Part shown: piece by piece, positions 24,701 through 33,186 of the stretch
Layout of the letters: the number at the start of each line of letters is the position of its first letter
Position numbering within the stretch: position 1 is the stretch's first letter
Source: an uncultured Acetatifactor sp.
GTDB taxonomy: Bacteria > Bacillota > Clostridia > Lachnospirales > Lachnospiraceae
DNA: 64,000 bases
Assembly (NCBI GenBank): GCA_910586215.1
Contig: CAJUGH010000021.1
Span: 1 to 64,000, forward strand
Direction of reading: 5' to 3'
The notes under the pieces: generated by a model
What the model was told of the DNA's origin: nothing
Databases searched by the model: none
Seen by the model: the letters and a program-made list of their open reading frames with translations, nothing else
Program-made: the position numbers and the translations under genes

Positions 24701-25936
24701 ATGGGCAAGGAACTGAGCACAGAAGTAAAACAGGCATTGGAAGACATTTATTACAAGTCCAGGACCGGACGGGGCAAAGAGGCCTTTGCCATGCTGGAGA
24801 AGGCTTCTGCCGCAGGGGACGGGGATGCAAGCTGTGTGCTGGCCAGGTGCCTGTGCGGTTACCAGTATGTGTGGAGCGGGCACGGCTTCCCGGAGGACGA
24901 TGACAGGGCATCAAAGCTGCTGCACAAATCGGTGGAGCAGGGAAGTGCCCTGGGAGTGCTGGTATCCATGCGCTGCGGGGAACTGACCCCTGAGGTGGAG
25001 GAGAAGATGCCTTTTGCCAGTCTCCAGGAGGTCTTTGACCAGGCATTGGAACTGGCGGGATCCGGGGATGCCTTCTGCCAGTATGTGGTGGGAAATGTCT
25101 ATTTCTGGTGGGATTTCCTGCGGATCCAGGGCAAGGACGGCAGCAGCTTTTCCGATCCGGCTGCCTTCCGGGCATATCTGAAGGAGAATATCTCCAAGTG
25201 TGAGGACTGGTTCTGGAAAGCTTTCCGGGGTGGTATGTATTTTGCGGCCAACAATTTGAACCGCTATTACACCCAGGGGGATGAGGACATTATCCTGCCC
25301 CAGCCTGAGAAGGCAAAGGATCTCTGGAAGATGGGGGCAGAGTACGGGTACCCTGTCCACCAGTCCATCTATGCGGAAGAACTGGAGAAGGCTGGCCGGA
25401 AGGAGGAGGCCCTCCACTGGTACAAGGAGGCGGCAGAAGGGGGACATCCCGGTGCCTGGGCCGATGTGGGGCGCTGCTATGCAGAGGGGATAGGTACCCC
25501 CAAGGATGAAGCTTATGCGGTGAAGTGCTTCGAGAAGGAGATTCCCTCCGGCAACCTGGATGGCTATAACCGCCTAGGTAAGGCATACCTTCTGGGACTG
25601 GGTGTTCCTGTAGACCATGAGAAGGCGTTCCAACTGCTGAACCATGCCTATGAGAAGGGCAGCCGCTGGGGAGTGTTCTACCTGGCAAAATGTCATTTCT
25701 ATGGATGGGGCACTCCCCAGGATCATGGGAAGGCCCTTCGGTTCCTGGACCAGGTAAACTGGAACTACTGGGAGGCTGACTACTTGAGGGGGCTGATCTG
25801 CCTCCAGGGGATAGGGACACGGGAAGACATTGCCATGGGGGTAGCCTACCTGCAGAAGGCAGGAGACCATCCGGAGGTGAAGGAAGAACTGCGGAAATAT
25901 AAGAAGACACTTTTCGGGAAATGGGTGCGGCGTTAG
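24701..25936 (+). CDS. Sel1-like (SLR/TPR) repeat protein
   Basis: 411 residues of about 36-residue alpha-helical repeats. Clear Sel1 units lie in the C-terminal half: EEALHWYKEAAEGGHPGAW, GRCYAEGIGTPKDEAYAV, GKAYLLGLGVPVDHEKAF and CHFYGWGTPQDHGKALRFL. There is no signal peptide, so it is a cytoplasmic scaffold or adaptor. The start is set by AAGGGAG 9 bases upstream. Together with the ankyrin protein at 16543-18612 the window carries two large repeat scaffolds on either side of carB-helD. Confidence 0.9.
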   Translation: MGKELSTEVKQALEDIYYKSRTGRGKEAFAMLEKASAAGDGDASCVLARCLCGYQYVWSGHGFPEDDDRASKLLHKSVEQGSALGVLVSMRCGELTPEVEEKMPFASLQEVFDQALELAGSGDAFCQYVVGNVYFWWDFLRIQGKDGSSFSDPAAFRAYLKENISKCEDWFWKAFRGGMYFAANNLNRYYTQGDEDIILPQPEKAKDLWKMGAEYGYPVHQSIYAEELEKAGRKEEALHWYKEAAEGGHPGAWADVGRCYAEGIGTPKDEAYAVKCFEKEIPSGNLDGYNRLGKAYLLGLGVPVDHEKAFQLLNHAYEKGSRWGVFYLAKCHFYGWGTPQDHGKALRFLDQVNWNYWEADYLRGLICLQGIGTREDIAMGVAYLQKAGDHPEVKEELRKYKKTLFGKWVRR

Positions 25937-26123
25937 TGTGAAGGAAATCACTAAGCTCGAAAAAGACCTTGCTAAGTGATTTCAAGCTTCACACAGAAGA
26001 ACGCAAGGACAGCGTTCTTCCCGGAATCGAAGATTCCGTGGGATTGGTTTGTGCCAGCTTTGCTGGCATGACGGGAAGTGTGAACGGAGTGAAGATTTTC
26101 TAAGGCATAGGACGCCACCTAAA
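25935..26123. repeat. Multi-hairpin structured spacer
   Basis: At least four hairpins follow one another: GTGTGAA...TTCACAC enclosing AAATCACT/AGTGATTT (25936-25993), AAGAACGC/GCGTTCTT (25998-26020), GAATC/GATTC (26024-26036) and GCCAGC/GCTGGC (26053-26067). The end (GTGAAGATTTTCTAAGGCA, 26090-26108) resembles the complement of part of the insertion in rhs at 802-821. The first hairpin could serve as a transcription end for the Sel1 gene, though no T tract follows. Confidence 0.5.
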
Positions 26124-26195
26124 GCGCCAAAACGCATTTTCTTTGCATTTTGTGTGCATCAGCGTAACGGTTCAGTGCCCTGTCTGAACTGTTAC
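26124..26195 (+). repeat. Interspersed structured repeat, copy E (partial)
   Basis: Contains the hairpin GCGCCAAAACGCA...TTTTGTGTGC (26124-26158), nearly identical to copy A. A terminal dyad, GTAACGGTTCAG (26164-26175) against CTGAACTGTTAC (26184-26195), follows. The left end and the first hairpin of the full element are missing or replaced by the hairpin spacer upstream. Confidence 0.5.
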
Positions 26196-26248
26196 GATTA
26201 GTGCCATAAGGGGACAACTGGTTCGGAAGGGAAAGGAGGGTATCTTCC

Positions 26249-26920
26249 ATGTATGCCAAGGCAGGAATCCTATCTGATACACATGGTCTTCTGCGCCCGG
26301 AGGTGGTGGAGCAGCTAAGGGACTGCAGTCTTATCCTCCACGGTGGGGATATCGGCGGGCATGAGATTCTGGACCGGCTGGTCCGGCTGGCGCCGGTCCG
26401 GGCCGTTAGGGGGAACAATGACGGCAAATGGATCGGGAAACTGCCCCTCACGGATACCGTGGACTTCCATGGGGTACGGATCCTTCTGTGCCACAGGAGG
26501 AAGGATATTCCGGCCATACAGCCACGGGATGGCGTGCAACTGGTGGTGTATGGACATTCCCACAGATATGCCGATACCTATGAACAGGGAATCCGCTTCT
26601 GTAATCCGGGAAGCTGCGGCCCAAGGCGGTTCCATCTGGACATCTCCATGGCCATCCTGGAAGTGCCACAGGAAGGCTCTTTCCAGATCCGGCAGGTCCT
26701 GCTCTCCCAGGGGGACGAAAACAGAAAGATCCCGGATTCGGAGACAGACAGGGAACAGATGGTGCGCACCGTTGTCAAAGGGATCCATAAGGGACTGACC
26801 ACAGAGGGGATCGCAGGGAGTTACCACATTTCCCTGGCGCTTACGGAGGAAATCAGCCGGATGTACCTGACCCATCCGGGGATTGACGTGGATGGGATAC
26901 TGAACCGGTTAAGGGGCTGA
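26249..26920 (+). CDS. Metallophosphoesterase, YfcE/MJ0936-like
   Basis: 223 residues. The calcineurin-like metal site is complete: SDTHG, HGGDIGG, GNND, LLCH and YGHSH, followed by NPGSCG. The family hydrolyses phosphodiesters in the cytoplasm using Mn or similar metals. Beyond the usual 155-165-residue catalytic unit there is a 60-residue C-terminal helical tail (about 165-223) whose role is not known. AAAGGAGGG precedes the ATG by 8-9 bases. Confidence 0.9.
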   Translation: MYAKAGILSDTHGLLRPEVVEQLRDCSLILHGGDIGGHEILDRLVRLAPVRAVRGNNDGKWIGKLPLTDTVDFHGVRILLCHRRKDIPAIQPRDGVQLVVYGHSHRYADTYEQGIRFCNPGSCGPRRFHLDISMAILEVPQEGSFQIRQVLLSQGDENRKIPDSETDREQMVRTVVKGIHKGLTTEGIAGSYHISLALTEEISRMYLTHPGIDVDGILNRLRG

Positions 26921-26943
26921 GGGGAAATGGGTTCGCCTTGAAA

Positions 26944-27950
26944 TTACTTGGATTTTCTGTATTTCTGGTTCCTGCTGTTCGGCTTATTGGGAATCGTGCG
27001 CTCAATGAAACGCTGCTCCAGGGCGGGATTCAGATAATTCCTGCGGAAAGTCGGTCTGTGCGAAAGTCCGAGCCGTTCCATAAGTTCTGTAGCCGATAGT
27101 GTCTCATCACCGAGAGCGGAGAGAAGCCGCTCGGTGGGCGTTCGATCTTGGTCGGTTACTTGGTCGCTATCTTGATCGGTGCTACGACCAACAACCGAAA
27201 TCTCTGTTAGGCTGTCGCGGATGATTTCAAGCATCAGTTCCACGAATCCTGCGCTGTCTGCCTCCTTGTCGGCGGCAACGAGAGCATCATAGTATTCCTT
27301 CTGACGCGACTGAATCAATTCTTCCATAGGTAGCCAGAAAAACAGTTCCTTCCACTTGCCAAGCAGGAGGCTGTGCCACATTCTTCCCATGCGACCGTTT
27401 CCGTCCGCAAAGGGATGGATGAATTCAAATTCGTAATGGAATACGGCACTCTTAATCAGCGGATGAAGTTCTGACTGCTGATACCATGCAAACAGGTTGT
27501 GGATATGTTCCGGCACGAATTCTGCCGGAGGAGCCATGTGAATCAACACTTCTCCATCAAAAACGCCCCGCCGCCGGAGCGGAACTTTCCATTTTCCGGC
27601 ACAAGGCCGTTCATCATCAGTTTATGTGCCTTGAGGAGATCGCCAACGGATGCCGGGTCTAACCGCAGCATCAGATCGTAGGTTTGATAGGCATTCTGAA
27701 CCTCTTTTATTTCATTCGGATTACCGAGGATACGTTTGCCGTCCAGAATTGCAGTTACTTGTTCCGGTGACAGGGAGTTATGTTAGATCGCAAGTGAGGA
27801 GTGGATTGTTCGGATGCGGTTCTCGCGCCGCAGGTGCGGGCTGATGCTTCCTTCCTGCAACACGGTAATCCGACCCACCTGTTCGCTGATCTCTGCAATC
27901 AAAAATGTCATTTTATCCGTCATGTGAAATGGTGGTTTGTAGTCGCTCAT
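26944..27950 (-). pseudogene. Fic-family protein gene, inactivated by nonsense and frameshift
   Basis: An intact Fic reading would start at the ATG at 27950 (GGAGGTG eight bases upstream; MSDYKPPFHMTDKM) and run to 26944. It is interrupted by a TAA at 27785-27783 (expected LAIEHNSLSPEQ, a single G-to-T change) and by a one-base shift near 27565-27575 (RSGG then FDGEVLIHMAPPAEF in another frame). The 3' open part retains the full catalytic motif HPFADGNGRMGR, followed by a C-terminal winged-helix-like region (LLSALGDETLSATELMERLGLSH, quoted in part). Fic enzymes transfer AMP to protein targets. The 201-residue open part lacks the N-terminal domain and is probably not functional. Confidence 0.88.
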
Positions 27951-27992
27951 AGGAACACCTCCGTTTGGGTTTTATTCTTTATCCTCTAAAAA

Positions 27993-28140
27993 TTATGCAG
28001 CGTCTTGGCATCCTTTGGTTTCCAGGATGTCCAGCCATTCGTATTTTTTGCCGGTAACAAACATAGCGTTCACCGTTCTTCAGTGCTCCAGTCGCCCGGG
28101 CATCATCTGACCATTTTTTGTGGGGAAATAAGATTGTCAA
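27993..28140 (-). pseudogene. Frameshifted remnant of an unidentified gene
   Basis: The minus strand reads KKWSDDARATGALKNGERY and then, one frame over, MFVTGKKYEWLDILETKGCQ followed by a stop at 27993. The two pieces join sensibly if two bases were lost at about 28065. The text looks like the C-terminal end of a conserved protein that I cannot name. Like the fic relic beside it, it points to decay on this strand. Confidence 0.4.
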
Positions 28141-28418
28141 CAACATTCTGAAAAACCATTACTAAAGAAACCAGGGAGAGGAAGGGCAGCAAAATGGAGA
28201 GATTGTTTCAGACACATGTAATCAGGAAGTATCTGTCTGTATGCAGACAGGGATGGATACCGGGTGAACAGTAACACCGAATGAACTAGTATCTCGGCAT
28301 GGCATCTGTGTCTTGGCAGAAGGCCGGATATCTGGTATGCTACCAATAAGGGAAATTCCCGGAGAGATTTTTAGGTGATGGAACAGAATAAAGGAACAGG
28401 CCAGAGGGAGGCAGGAAA
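28141..28418. other. Spacer without recognisable features
   Basis: No gene with an RBS is visible. The last 25 bases carry the GGGAGG that serves the SGNH hydrolase. Confidence 0.3.
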
Positions 28419-29063
28419 ATGCAGGGAAAGAAAGTATATGCTTTTGGGGACAGTATCGTGTATGGGCACACCATGCCGGACAAATCATTCATGCGGCTGA
28501 TCGAACAGGAGACGGGGATAGGCTTAGGAATGTATGCCGTGAACGGGGCCACGGTGATCAGAAGTGAGAATGCCATCCAGACCCAGGTGGAGGGTGCGCC
28601 CTGTGAGGCACCGGATCTGGTCCTGCTGGACGGATATACCAATGATGCCTATGCGCGGAATCTGGGTGTGCTGGGGGGGATAGCGCCGGAAGGGGCAGTA
28701 GACTTTGATGATGCTACCTTCTGCGGTGGATTCGAGAAGATTCTATACACGATGCATCAGAAGTGGCCGGGGGTACCCATCCTGTATGTGACCATCCACA
28801 GATCCGGGGGAAGGGACTATAAGATCCAGTGCAGACTGCGGGAACTGGCTCTTGCCATGTGTGATAAATGGGGGGTGCAGGTGGCAGATGTCTTTGCGGA
28901 CTGTGCCCTGGACACCAGGGATCCTGACCAGATGCGGGACATGATCATAGACGGTGCGGGCTCTCATCCCAATGAAACCTGCTGTCGGACTTACTATGTG
29001 CCGCTGGTCATGGGGAAGATGCGAACTGTGCTCTATCCTGCGGGGAAGGGAGAAAAGCGTTAG
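28419..29063 (+). CDS. SGNH/GDSL-type hydrolase
   Basis: 214 residues, no signal peptide. Block I is AFGDSIVYGH with the nucleophile serine at about 12, NGAT follows as the oxyanion glycine block, LLDGYTND holds the block III Asn, and GAGSHPNE near 187 carries the catalytic Asp/His pair. Family members are esterases, lipases or carbohydrate deacetylases; the cytoplasmic location suggests deacylation of imported small molecules. GGGAGG lies 7-8 bases before the ATG. It is followed 83 bases on by pcp in the same direction. Confidence 0.85.
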   Translation: MQGKKVYAFGDSIVYGHTMPDKSFMRLIEQETGIGLGMYAVNGATVIRSENAIQTQVEGAPCEAPDLVLLDGYTNDAYARNLGVLGGIAPEGAVDFDDATFCGGFEKILYTMHQKWPGVPILYVTIHRSGGRDYKIQCRLRELALAMCDKWGVQVADVFADCALDTRDPDQMRDMIIDGAGSHPNETCCRTYYVPLVMGKMRTVLYPAGKGEKR

Positions 29064-29146
29064 GCCCACTGGAAAACGGCAGGGACATATCAGGATGAAC
29101 ATGAAACGGAATCCCTGCTGCAGAGAAAAGGAGCGGAGAAGTATAG

Positions 29147-29737
29147 ATGAAACAGAGACTGCTGATAACAGGGTTTGAACCTTTTGGAAGGGAGACCATC
29201 AACCCTTCCTGGGAGGCTGTAAAGAGGCTGGAGGATGCCATCGGGGACTGGAAACTGAAAAAGCTGCAGGTGCCAACGGTATTTGGGGCTGCTGCAGAGG
29301 TCGTCCTGCAGGCAGCAGAGGCATATGCCCCGGATGTGATACTCAGTGTGGGACAGGCCGGAGGGCGGTGCGCAGTGACGCCGGAGTGGGTGGCCCTGAA
29401 CCTGCGGGAGGCTTCCATGGCAGACAATGTTGGATATATGCCACAGGAGGAGCCGGTGGTGACAGGAGGTCCTGCCGCCTATTTTTCCACCCTGCCCTGC
29501 CGCCGGATGGTGGAGGCGGTGAAGGCCTGTGATATCCCCTGTGCCCTCTCCTACACGGCGGGCACCTATGTGTGCAATGATTTGTTTTACACCCTGCGGC
29601 ACCACTATGAGGGAAGTGCCACCAGGGTGGGATTCCTTCATGTGCCTTATCTGCCCGGGCAGGCGGGTGGCCGTGCTCCCAGCCTGCCCCTTTCTGTCAT
29701 TGTGCAGGCCCTTCGGGCCGCAGTGGGGGCATTGTAG
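29147..29737 (+). CDS. pcp: Pyroglutamyl-peptidase I
   Basis: 196 residues, slightly short of the usual 200-215. It removes N-terminal pyroglutamate from peptides in the cytoplasm. The Glu-Cys-His triad of the C15 family is present: E80 (AVTPEWVALN), C143 (AGTYVCNDLFY) and H165 (VGFLHVPYLP). The N-terminal ITGFEPFGRETINPSW matches the family start. AGGAGCGGAG lies upstream. Confidence 0.93.
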   Translation: MKQRLLITGFEPFGRETINPSWEAVKRLEDAIGDWKLKKLQVPTVFGAAAEVVLQAAEAYAPDVILSVGQAGGRCAVTPEWVALNLREASMADNVGYMPQEEPVVTGGPAAYFSTLPCRRMVEAVKACDIPCALSYTAGTYVCNDLFYTLRHHYEGSATRVGFLHVPYLPGQAGGRAPSLPLSVIVQALRAAVGAL

Positions 29738-29972
29738 GATCCATGCAGGGTACAATTCCAAAATTTCTACTAATTTTTCATAATTTCTTATAGTAAAAAT
29801 TTCAGATGCCTTCTATACTACAGATAGAAGCACCTGTCAGGGCGGGAATTCTCCTGCCTGGGATAGGATACAGTCTGTATCTGGGGATCCGCGCGGGTAA
29901 GCGCTTTGCGGGGTCGCCTATGAACAATGTGGAAGCTGCCTGCCATGGCAGGCAGATGGGGGTATCTGACTT
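29738..29972. other. Leader region of the first UroD-type methyltransferase
   Basis: 235 bases, AT-rich at first and then GC-rich with small dyads (CAGGGCGGGAATTCTCCTGCCTG; CTGCCTGCCATGGCAGGCAG, both only partly paired). TATACT near 29815 could be a -10, but I find no matching -35. I searched it by eye for a cobalamin riboswitch B12 box and found none. Confidence 0.3.
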
Positions 29973-30983
29973 ATGAAGAGGAATATGCAACAGTGGATGG
30001 CTGAGACGATTGCCAATCCAAAGAAAAAAGGGATGCCTGTGCTATCCTTTCCCGGGACACAGCTTCTGGGGTATACCGTGGAGGAACTGGTAAAGAGCGG
30101 GGAGTTCCAGGCACAGTGTATGAAGGCAGTGGCAGACCGCTTTGACACAGGGGCAGCCTTCAGCCTGATGGATCTGTCAGTGGAGGCCGAGGCTTTCGGC
30201 AGTTCCATCCATTACAGTGATAATGAGGTGCCAACGGTGCAGGAGGCCTTGATCCACGAGGAGGCAGAAGCCGATGCCCTGCAGGTGCCCCGGGTAGGTG
30301 ACGGAAGGACCGGGGAGTGTGTCAGGGGAATCCGTCTGGCCAGTGAGTGGATCACGGACAGGCCGGTGCTGGCAGGAATCATCGGACCTTATTCCCTGGC
30401 AGGCAGGCTTCTGGATATGACGGAGATCATGATTCTCTGCTATGAGGAGCCGGAGATGGTGGAGACAGTGCTGGAGAAGGTCACACGGTTCCAGATTGCC
30501 TATGCCAAGGCCTTCAAGGAGGCGGGAGCTGACGGCATCTGTATGGCAGAGCCTGCGGCAGGGCTGCTGTCCCCCGCCTTGATTGACGAATTCTCCACCC
30601 CCTATGTACAGCGGATCCGCCAGGCTGTGGAAGATGAGAATTTCCTGGTGATGTACCATAACTGTGGGAATGTGGTTCCTCTGATGGAGAACATGAGTGC
30701 CATTGATGCCAGTGCCTACAGCTTCGGCAATGCCATTGACATAGAGGAGGCGCTGAAGGTGCTGCCTGCAGACCGCATGGTGCTGGGGAACATTGATCCG
30801 GCGGGAACCATCCGGAACGGGGATCCGAAGCAGGTGTATGCAGAGACCCTTATGCTGTTGGAGCGCTGTGGCAGGTATCCCAACTTTGTGATTTCCAGTG
30901 GCTGTGACATTCCGGCCATGGCACCATTAGACAATATCCAGGCATTTTTTGATGCGGTGGAGACCTTTTACGGCAGGAGATAG
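29973..30983 (+). CDS. UroD/MtaA-type corrinoid methyltransferase
   Basis: 336 residues of the uroporphyrinogen-decarboxylase fold in its methyltransferase branch. The zinc ligands of MtaA/MtbA/CmuA proteins are present as H229-x-C231 (YHNCGN) and C311 (SSGCDIP), the Cys-rich ending that decarboxylases lack. In the family such proteins move methyl groups between a corrinoid protein and a thiol or other acceptor, and in CmuA from the substrate to the corrinoid. The ATG at 29973 has GGGGG about 10 bases upstream; an in-frame ATG at 29985 is a weaker option. It lies convergent to the PocR/AraC regulator of the same locus. Confidence 0.85.
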   Translation: MKRNMQQWMAETIANPKKKGMPVLSFPGTQLLGYTVEELVKSGEFQAQCMKAVADRFDTGAAFSLMDLSVEAEAFGSSIHYSDNEVPTVQEALIHEEAEADALQVPRVGDGRTGECVRGIRLASEWITDRPVLAGIIGPYSLAGRLLDMTEIMILCYEEPEMVETVLEKVTRFQIAYAKAFKEAGADGICMAEPAAGLLSPALIDEFSTPYVQRIRQAVEDENFLVMYHNCGNVVPLMENMSAIDASAYSFGNAIDIEEALKVLPADRMVLGNIDPAGTIRNGDPKQVYAETLMLLERCGRYPNFVISSGCDIPAMAPLDNIQAFFDAVETFYGRR

Positions 30984-31011
30984 CAGGTAGCAGATTGTGT
31001 TCCTCAGACGG

Positions 31012-31026
31012 CCCCTGCTGCAGGGG
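31012..31026. terminator. Short hairpin between convergent genes
   Basis: CCCCTG (31012-31017), CTG loop, CAGGGG (31021-31026). It lies between the stops of the methyltransferase and the regulator, but no T tract follows on either strand, so termination is uncertain. Confidence 0.35.
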
Positions 31027-31027
31027 A

Positions 31028-32278
31028 CTATCGGTACTGTTTCGGGGTGAGTCCGGTGTACTTCCGGAAGACCTTGGAGAAGTAACTCTGGTCCTGGAAA
31101 CCGGCGGCCAGGGACACATCCAGGATGGACAGTTCCGTGGAGGCCAGCAGGCGTTTGCTCTCCTCGATCCGCACCATGTTCAGGTATTCCTTGAAGGAAG
31201 AGCCGGTAGAACGCTTGAACAGAGTGGAAAAATAGGCAGGGTTCAGGTGGACATAGGCGGCTGTCTCTTCCAGCGTCAGGCCCAAGGAGAAGTTCCGGGA
31301 GATATACCGGATGGCATTTTTGATCACTTCGCTGTTCTTGTCCGGAATATAGTTGAACATGCAGTCCGTGAAGACATCCACGGCTTCCTGGAGCTTGAAA
31401 CACAGTTCCTCCAGGGTCTGGATGTCCCGCAGGGACATCAGAAGCTGGTTGTTGATCTTGAGGACGCTGTCGCTGGTGGCACCGCCTTCTATGGCGGCCC
31501 GGGACAGCAGGGAGATCAGTTCCAGGGTACGGTTTTTCACGATTTCCAGATTGCTGCCTTCGGCGAACAGCACATAGCCTAGAAGGTCGTTGAGCAATGC
31601 CTTGGCACCCTGGGAATCCCCGGTTTTCAGCCGTGTGACCAGAGCCTTTTCCTTCTCATAAGGGTAGTCTGCGGCCTGTTCCCGGGCAGAGACCTTGTAG
31701 GTCTGAATAGATTCATTGATGGCTGACTGCTGGCTGAGCATATTGTGCCGCATGACGATCTGGTTCTTGCCATCAGCCACCAGGCCGGAACACATGTAAT
31801 AGAGCAGGCGGCTGATGTGCGTAACCCTGGCTGGCTCGATCACGGGAAGACTGGCGGCTTCCTCGTACATTTCCAGCAGATGGGTCGCCAGGATCTGGTA
31901 TTTTGGCCCGATATCCGCGAACATCAAGGAATCCGGTTTGTCCATGAGGAAAGGACCTGCCAGGATGGAGCCTAAGAGGGTATCCTGGTTCACCAGGGGG
32001 AACACAATGTGGTTCAGGTTGGAATGACAGGAGAAGATATAGGCTTCCCCCAGGCTCATGGCCAGTTTGCTGGCATTGGCGTGGAGCTTCGCGCAGGACT
32101 CATCCCTGGGCAGATGCCTTTTGAAGATCCTACAGTAAGGATGTACCTCTCCCAACTGGTCCAGCACATTGCCGTCCTGGTCCAGTACCTGGAGGGACAG
32201 GCCGATGCACTGGTGGAAGGTCTCCAGCATCTGGTGCAGATAATGGCTGTCAAGGATGGTGTATAAGGGAGCCTGCAT
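31028..32278 (-). CDS. AraC-family regulator with PocR sensory domain
   Basis: 416 residues. The first half (about 5-170) is a PocR ligand-binding domain: LDQDGNVLDQLGE, then three spaced cysteines (YCRIF, ESCAKLH, FSCHSNLNH). This domain occurs in regulators of corrinoid-linked and propanediol-type pathways. Residues about 315-416 are the double AraC helix-turn-helix (LTLEETAAYVHLNPAYFSTLF, and SILDVSLAAGFQDQSYFSKVF, shown in part). The RBS is AGGAGG, seven bases upstream. It is divergent from the corrinoid protein gene, which it most likely activates in response to the methyl donor or a derivative. Confidence 0.92.
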   Translation of the reverse strand: MQAPLYTILDSHYLHQMLETFHQCIGLSLQVLDQDGNVLDQLGEVHPYCRIFKRHLPRDESCAKLHANASKLAMSLGEAYIFSCHSNLNHIVFPLVNQDTLLGSILAGPFLMDKPDSLMFADIGPKYQILATHLLEMYEEAASLPVIEPARVTHISRLLYYMCSGLVADGKNQIVMRHNMLSQQSAINESIQTYKVSAREQAADYPYEKEKALVTRLKTGDSQGAKALLNDLLGYVLFAEGSNLEIVKNRTLELISLLSRAAIEGGATSDSVLKINNQLLMSLRDIQTLEELCFKLQEAVDVFTDCMFNYIPDKNSEVIKNAIRYISRNFSLGLTLEETAAYVHLNPAYFSTLFKRSTGSSFKEYLNMVRIEESKRLLASTELSILDVSLAAGFQDQSYFSKVFRKYTGLTPKQYR

Positions 32279-32474
32279 AGGGAATCCTCCTGGTGTATCA
32301 CGGAAAAATCGGATTTATTGACCTTTTGACCCTGGTATCATAGTATAGTTTACCATGGAAAACAGAAAAAAGACAGACAAATCCAAAAAAATTACCAAAC
32401 AAAGAAAAGCAAAAATAGAAGCAAAAAATAAATTACAAATAGTATAATCAAATATGATTTAGAAGGAGGGTATT
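32279..32474. promoter_or_regulatory. Divergent control region of the corrinoid locus
   Basis: AT-rich 196 bases between the AraC-type regulator and the corrinoid protein gene. For the rightward gene, TATAAT at about 32441-32446 lacks a good -35, as expected of an activator-dependent promoter. A TTGACC near 32316 with TAGTAT 17 bases on is another candidate. No riboswitch-like fold was recognised. Confidence 0.45.
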
Positions 32475-33128
32475 ATGGCAGCAGCATTGATTGAAGAGAT
32501 TTCACAGTTTCTCCAGAAGGGCAGGGCAAAGAATGTGAAACAGTTGGTGGAACAGGCCCTGGAGGAAGGCCTGGATCCCAAAGAGATCCTGAATGACGGC
32601 CTGTTGTCCGGCATGATGATCATTGGCGGGAAGTTCAAGCGCAATGAAGTGTTTGTCCCGGAGGTACTGGTGGCCGCCAGGGCCATGAACGCCGGTATGT
32701 CGGTGTTAGAGCCGAGACTGGTGGAGATGGGAAATGAACCTCTGGGCAAGGCGGTGGTGGGAACCGTCAAGGGGGATCTCCACGATATCGGGAAGAACCT
32801 GGTGATCATGATGATGAAAGGTGCGGGCTTTGAAATCTATGACCTGGGCACAGATGTGGATGCAGAGACCTTTGTGGACAAGGCCGAGGAAGTAGGCGCC
32901 GATGTGATCGGCATGTCAGCCCTTCTGACCACCACCATGCCTAACATGAAGACGGTGGTGGATGTGCTGCAGGAGAGGGGACTAAGGGAGAAATATATTG
33001 TCATGATTGGCGGTGCCCCTGTAAATGAGCAGTTTGCTGAGGAAATCGGGGCAGACTATTATACTGCAGATGCCACTTCCGCAGCAGAAGTGGCCAAGGC
33101 GGCTGTGGAACGGCGCCGGGCAGGCTGA
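32475..33128 (+). CDS. Corrinoid (B12-binding) methyl-carrier protein, MtaC-like
   Basis: 217 residues, the standard size. The N-terminal helical cap domain spans about 1-88. A Rossmann-like B12 domain follows with the base-off/His-on motif GDLHDIGKN (D101, H103, G106), then the SALLTTTMPNM loop and IGGAPVNEQFAEEIGADYY (partly quoted) that cradle the cofactor tail. It carries a methyl group on cobalt between two methyltransferases. GAAGGAGG lies 6 bases before the ATG. The reductive activator starts 58 bases after its stop, in the same operon. Confidence 0.95.
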   Translation: MAAALIEEISQFLQKGRAKNVKQLVEQALEEGLDPKEILNDGLLSGMMIIGGKFKRNEVFVPEVLVAARAMNAGMSVLEPRLVEMGNEPLGKAVVGTVKGDLHDIGKNLVIMMMKGAGFEIYDLGTDVDAETFVDKAEEVGADVIGMSALLTTTMPNMKTVVDVLQERGLREKYIVMIGGAPVNEQFAEEIGADYYTADATSAAEVAKAAVERRRAG

Positions 33129-33186
33129 CCAAAAAGCCCGGCGGGGAGACCTGGGAATCAGCAAAATCCAGACAGGGAGTGGACGA

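Noticed and set aside
25935..26195. CRISPR array in the hairpin-rich spacer
   Set aside because: The units differ from each other and have no regular spacer length; no cas genes are in the window.
29738..29972. Possible cobalamin riboswitch before the corrinoid-locus methyltransferase
   Set aside because: The leader has small dyads, but I could not find a B12 box or the conserved core. A covariance search for the cobalamin family would settle it.
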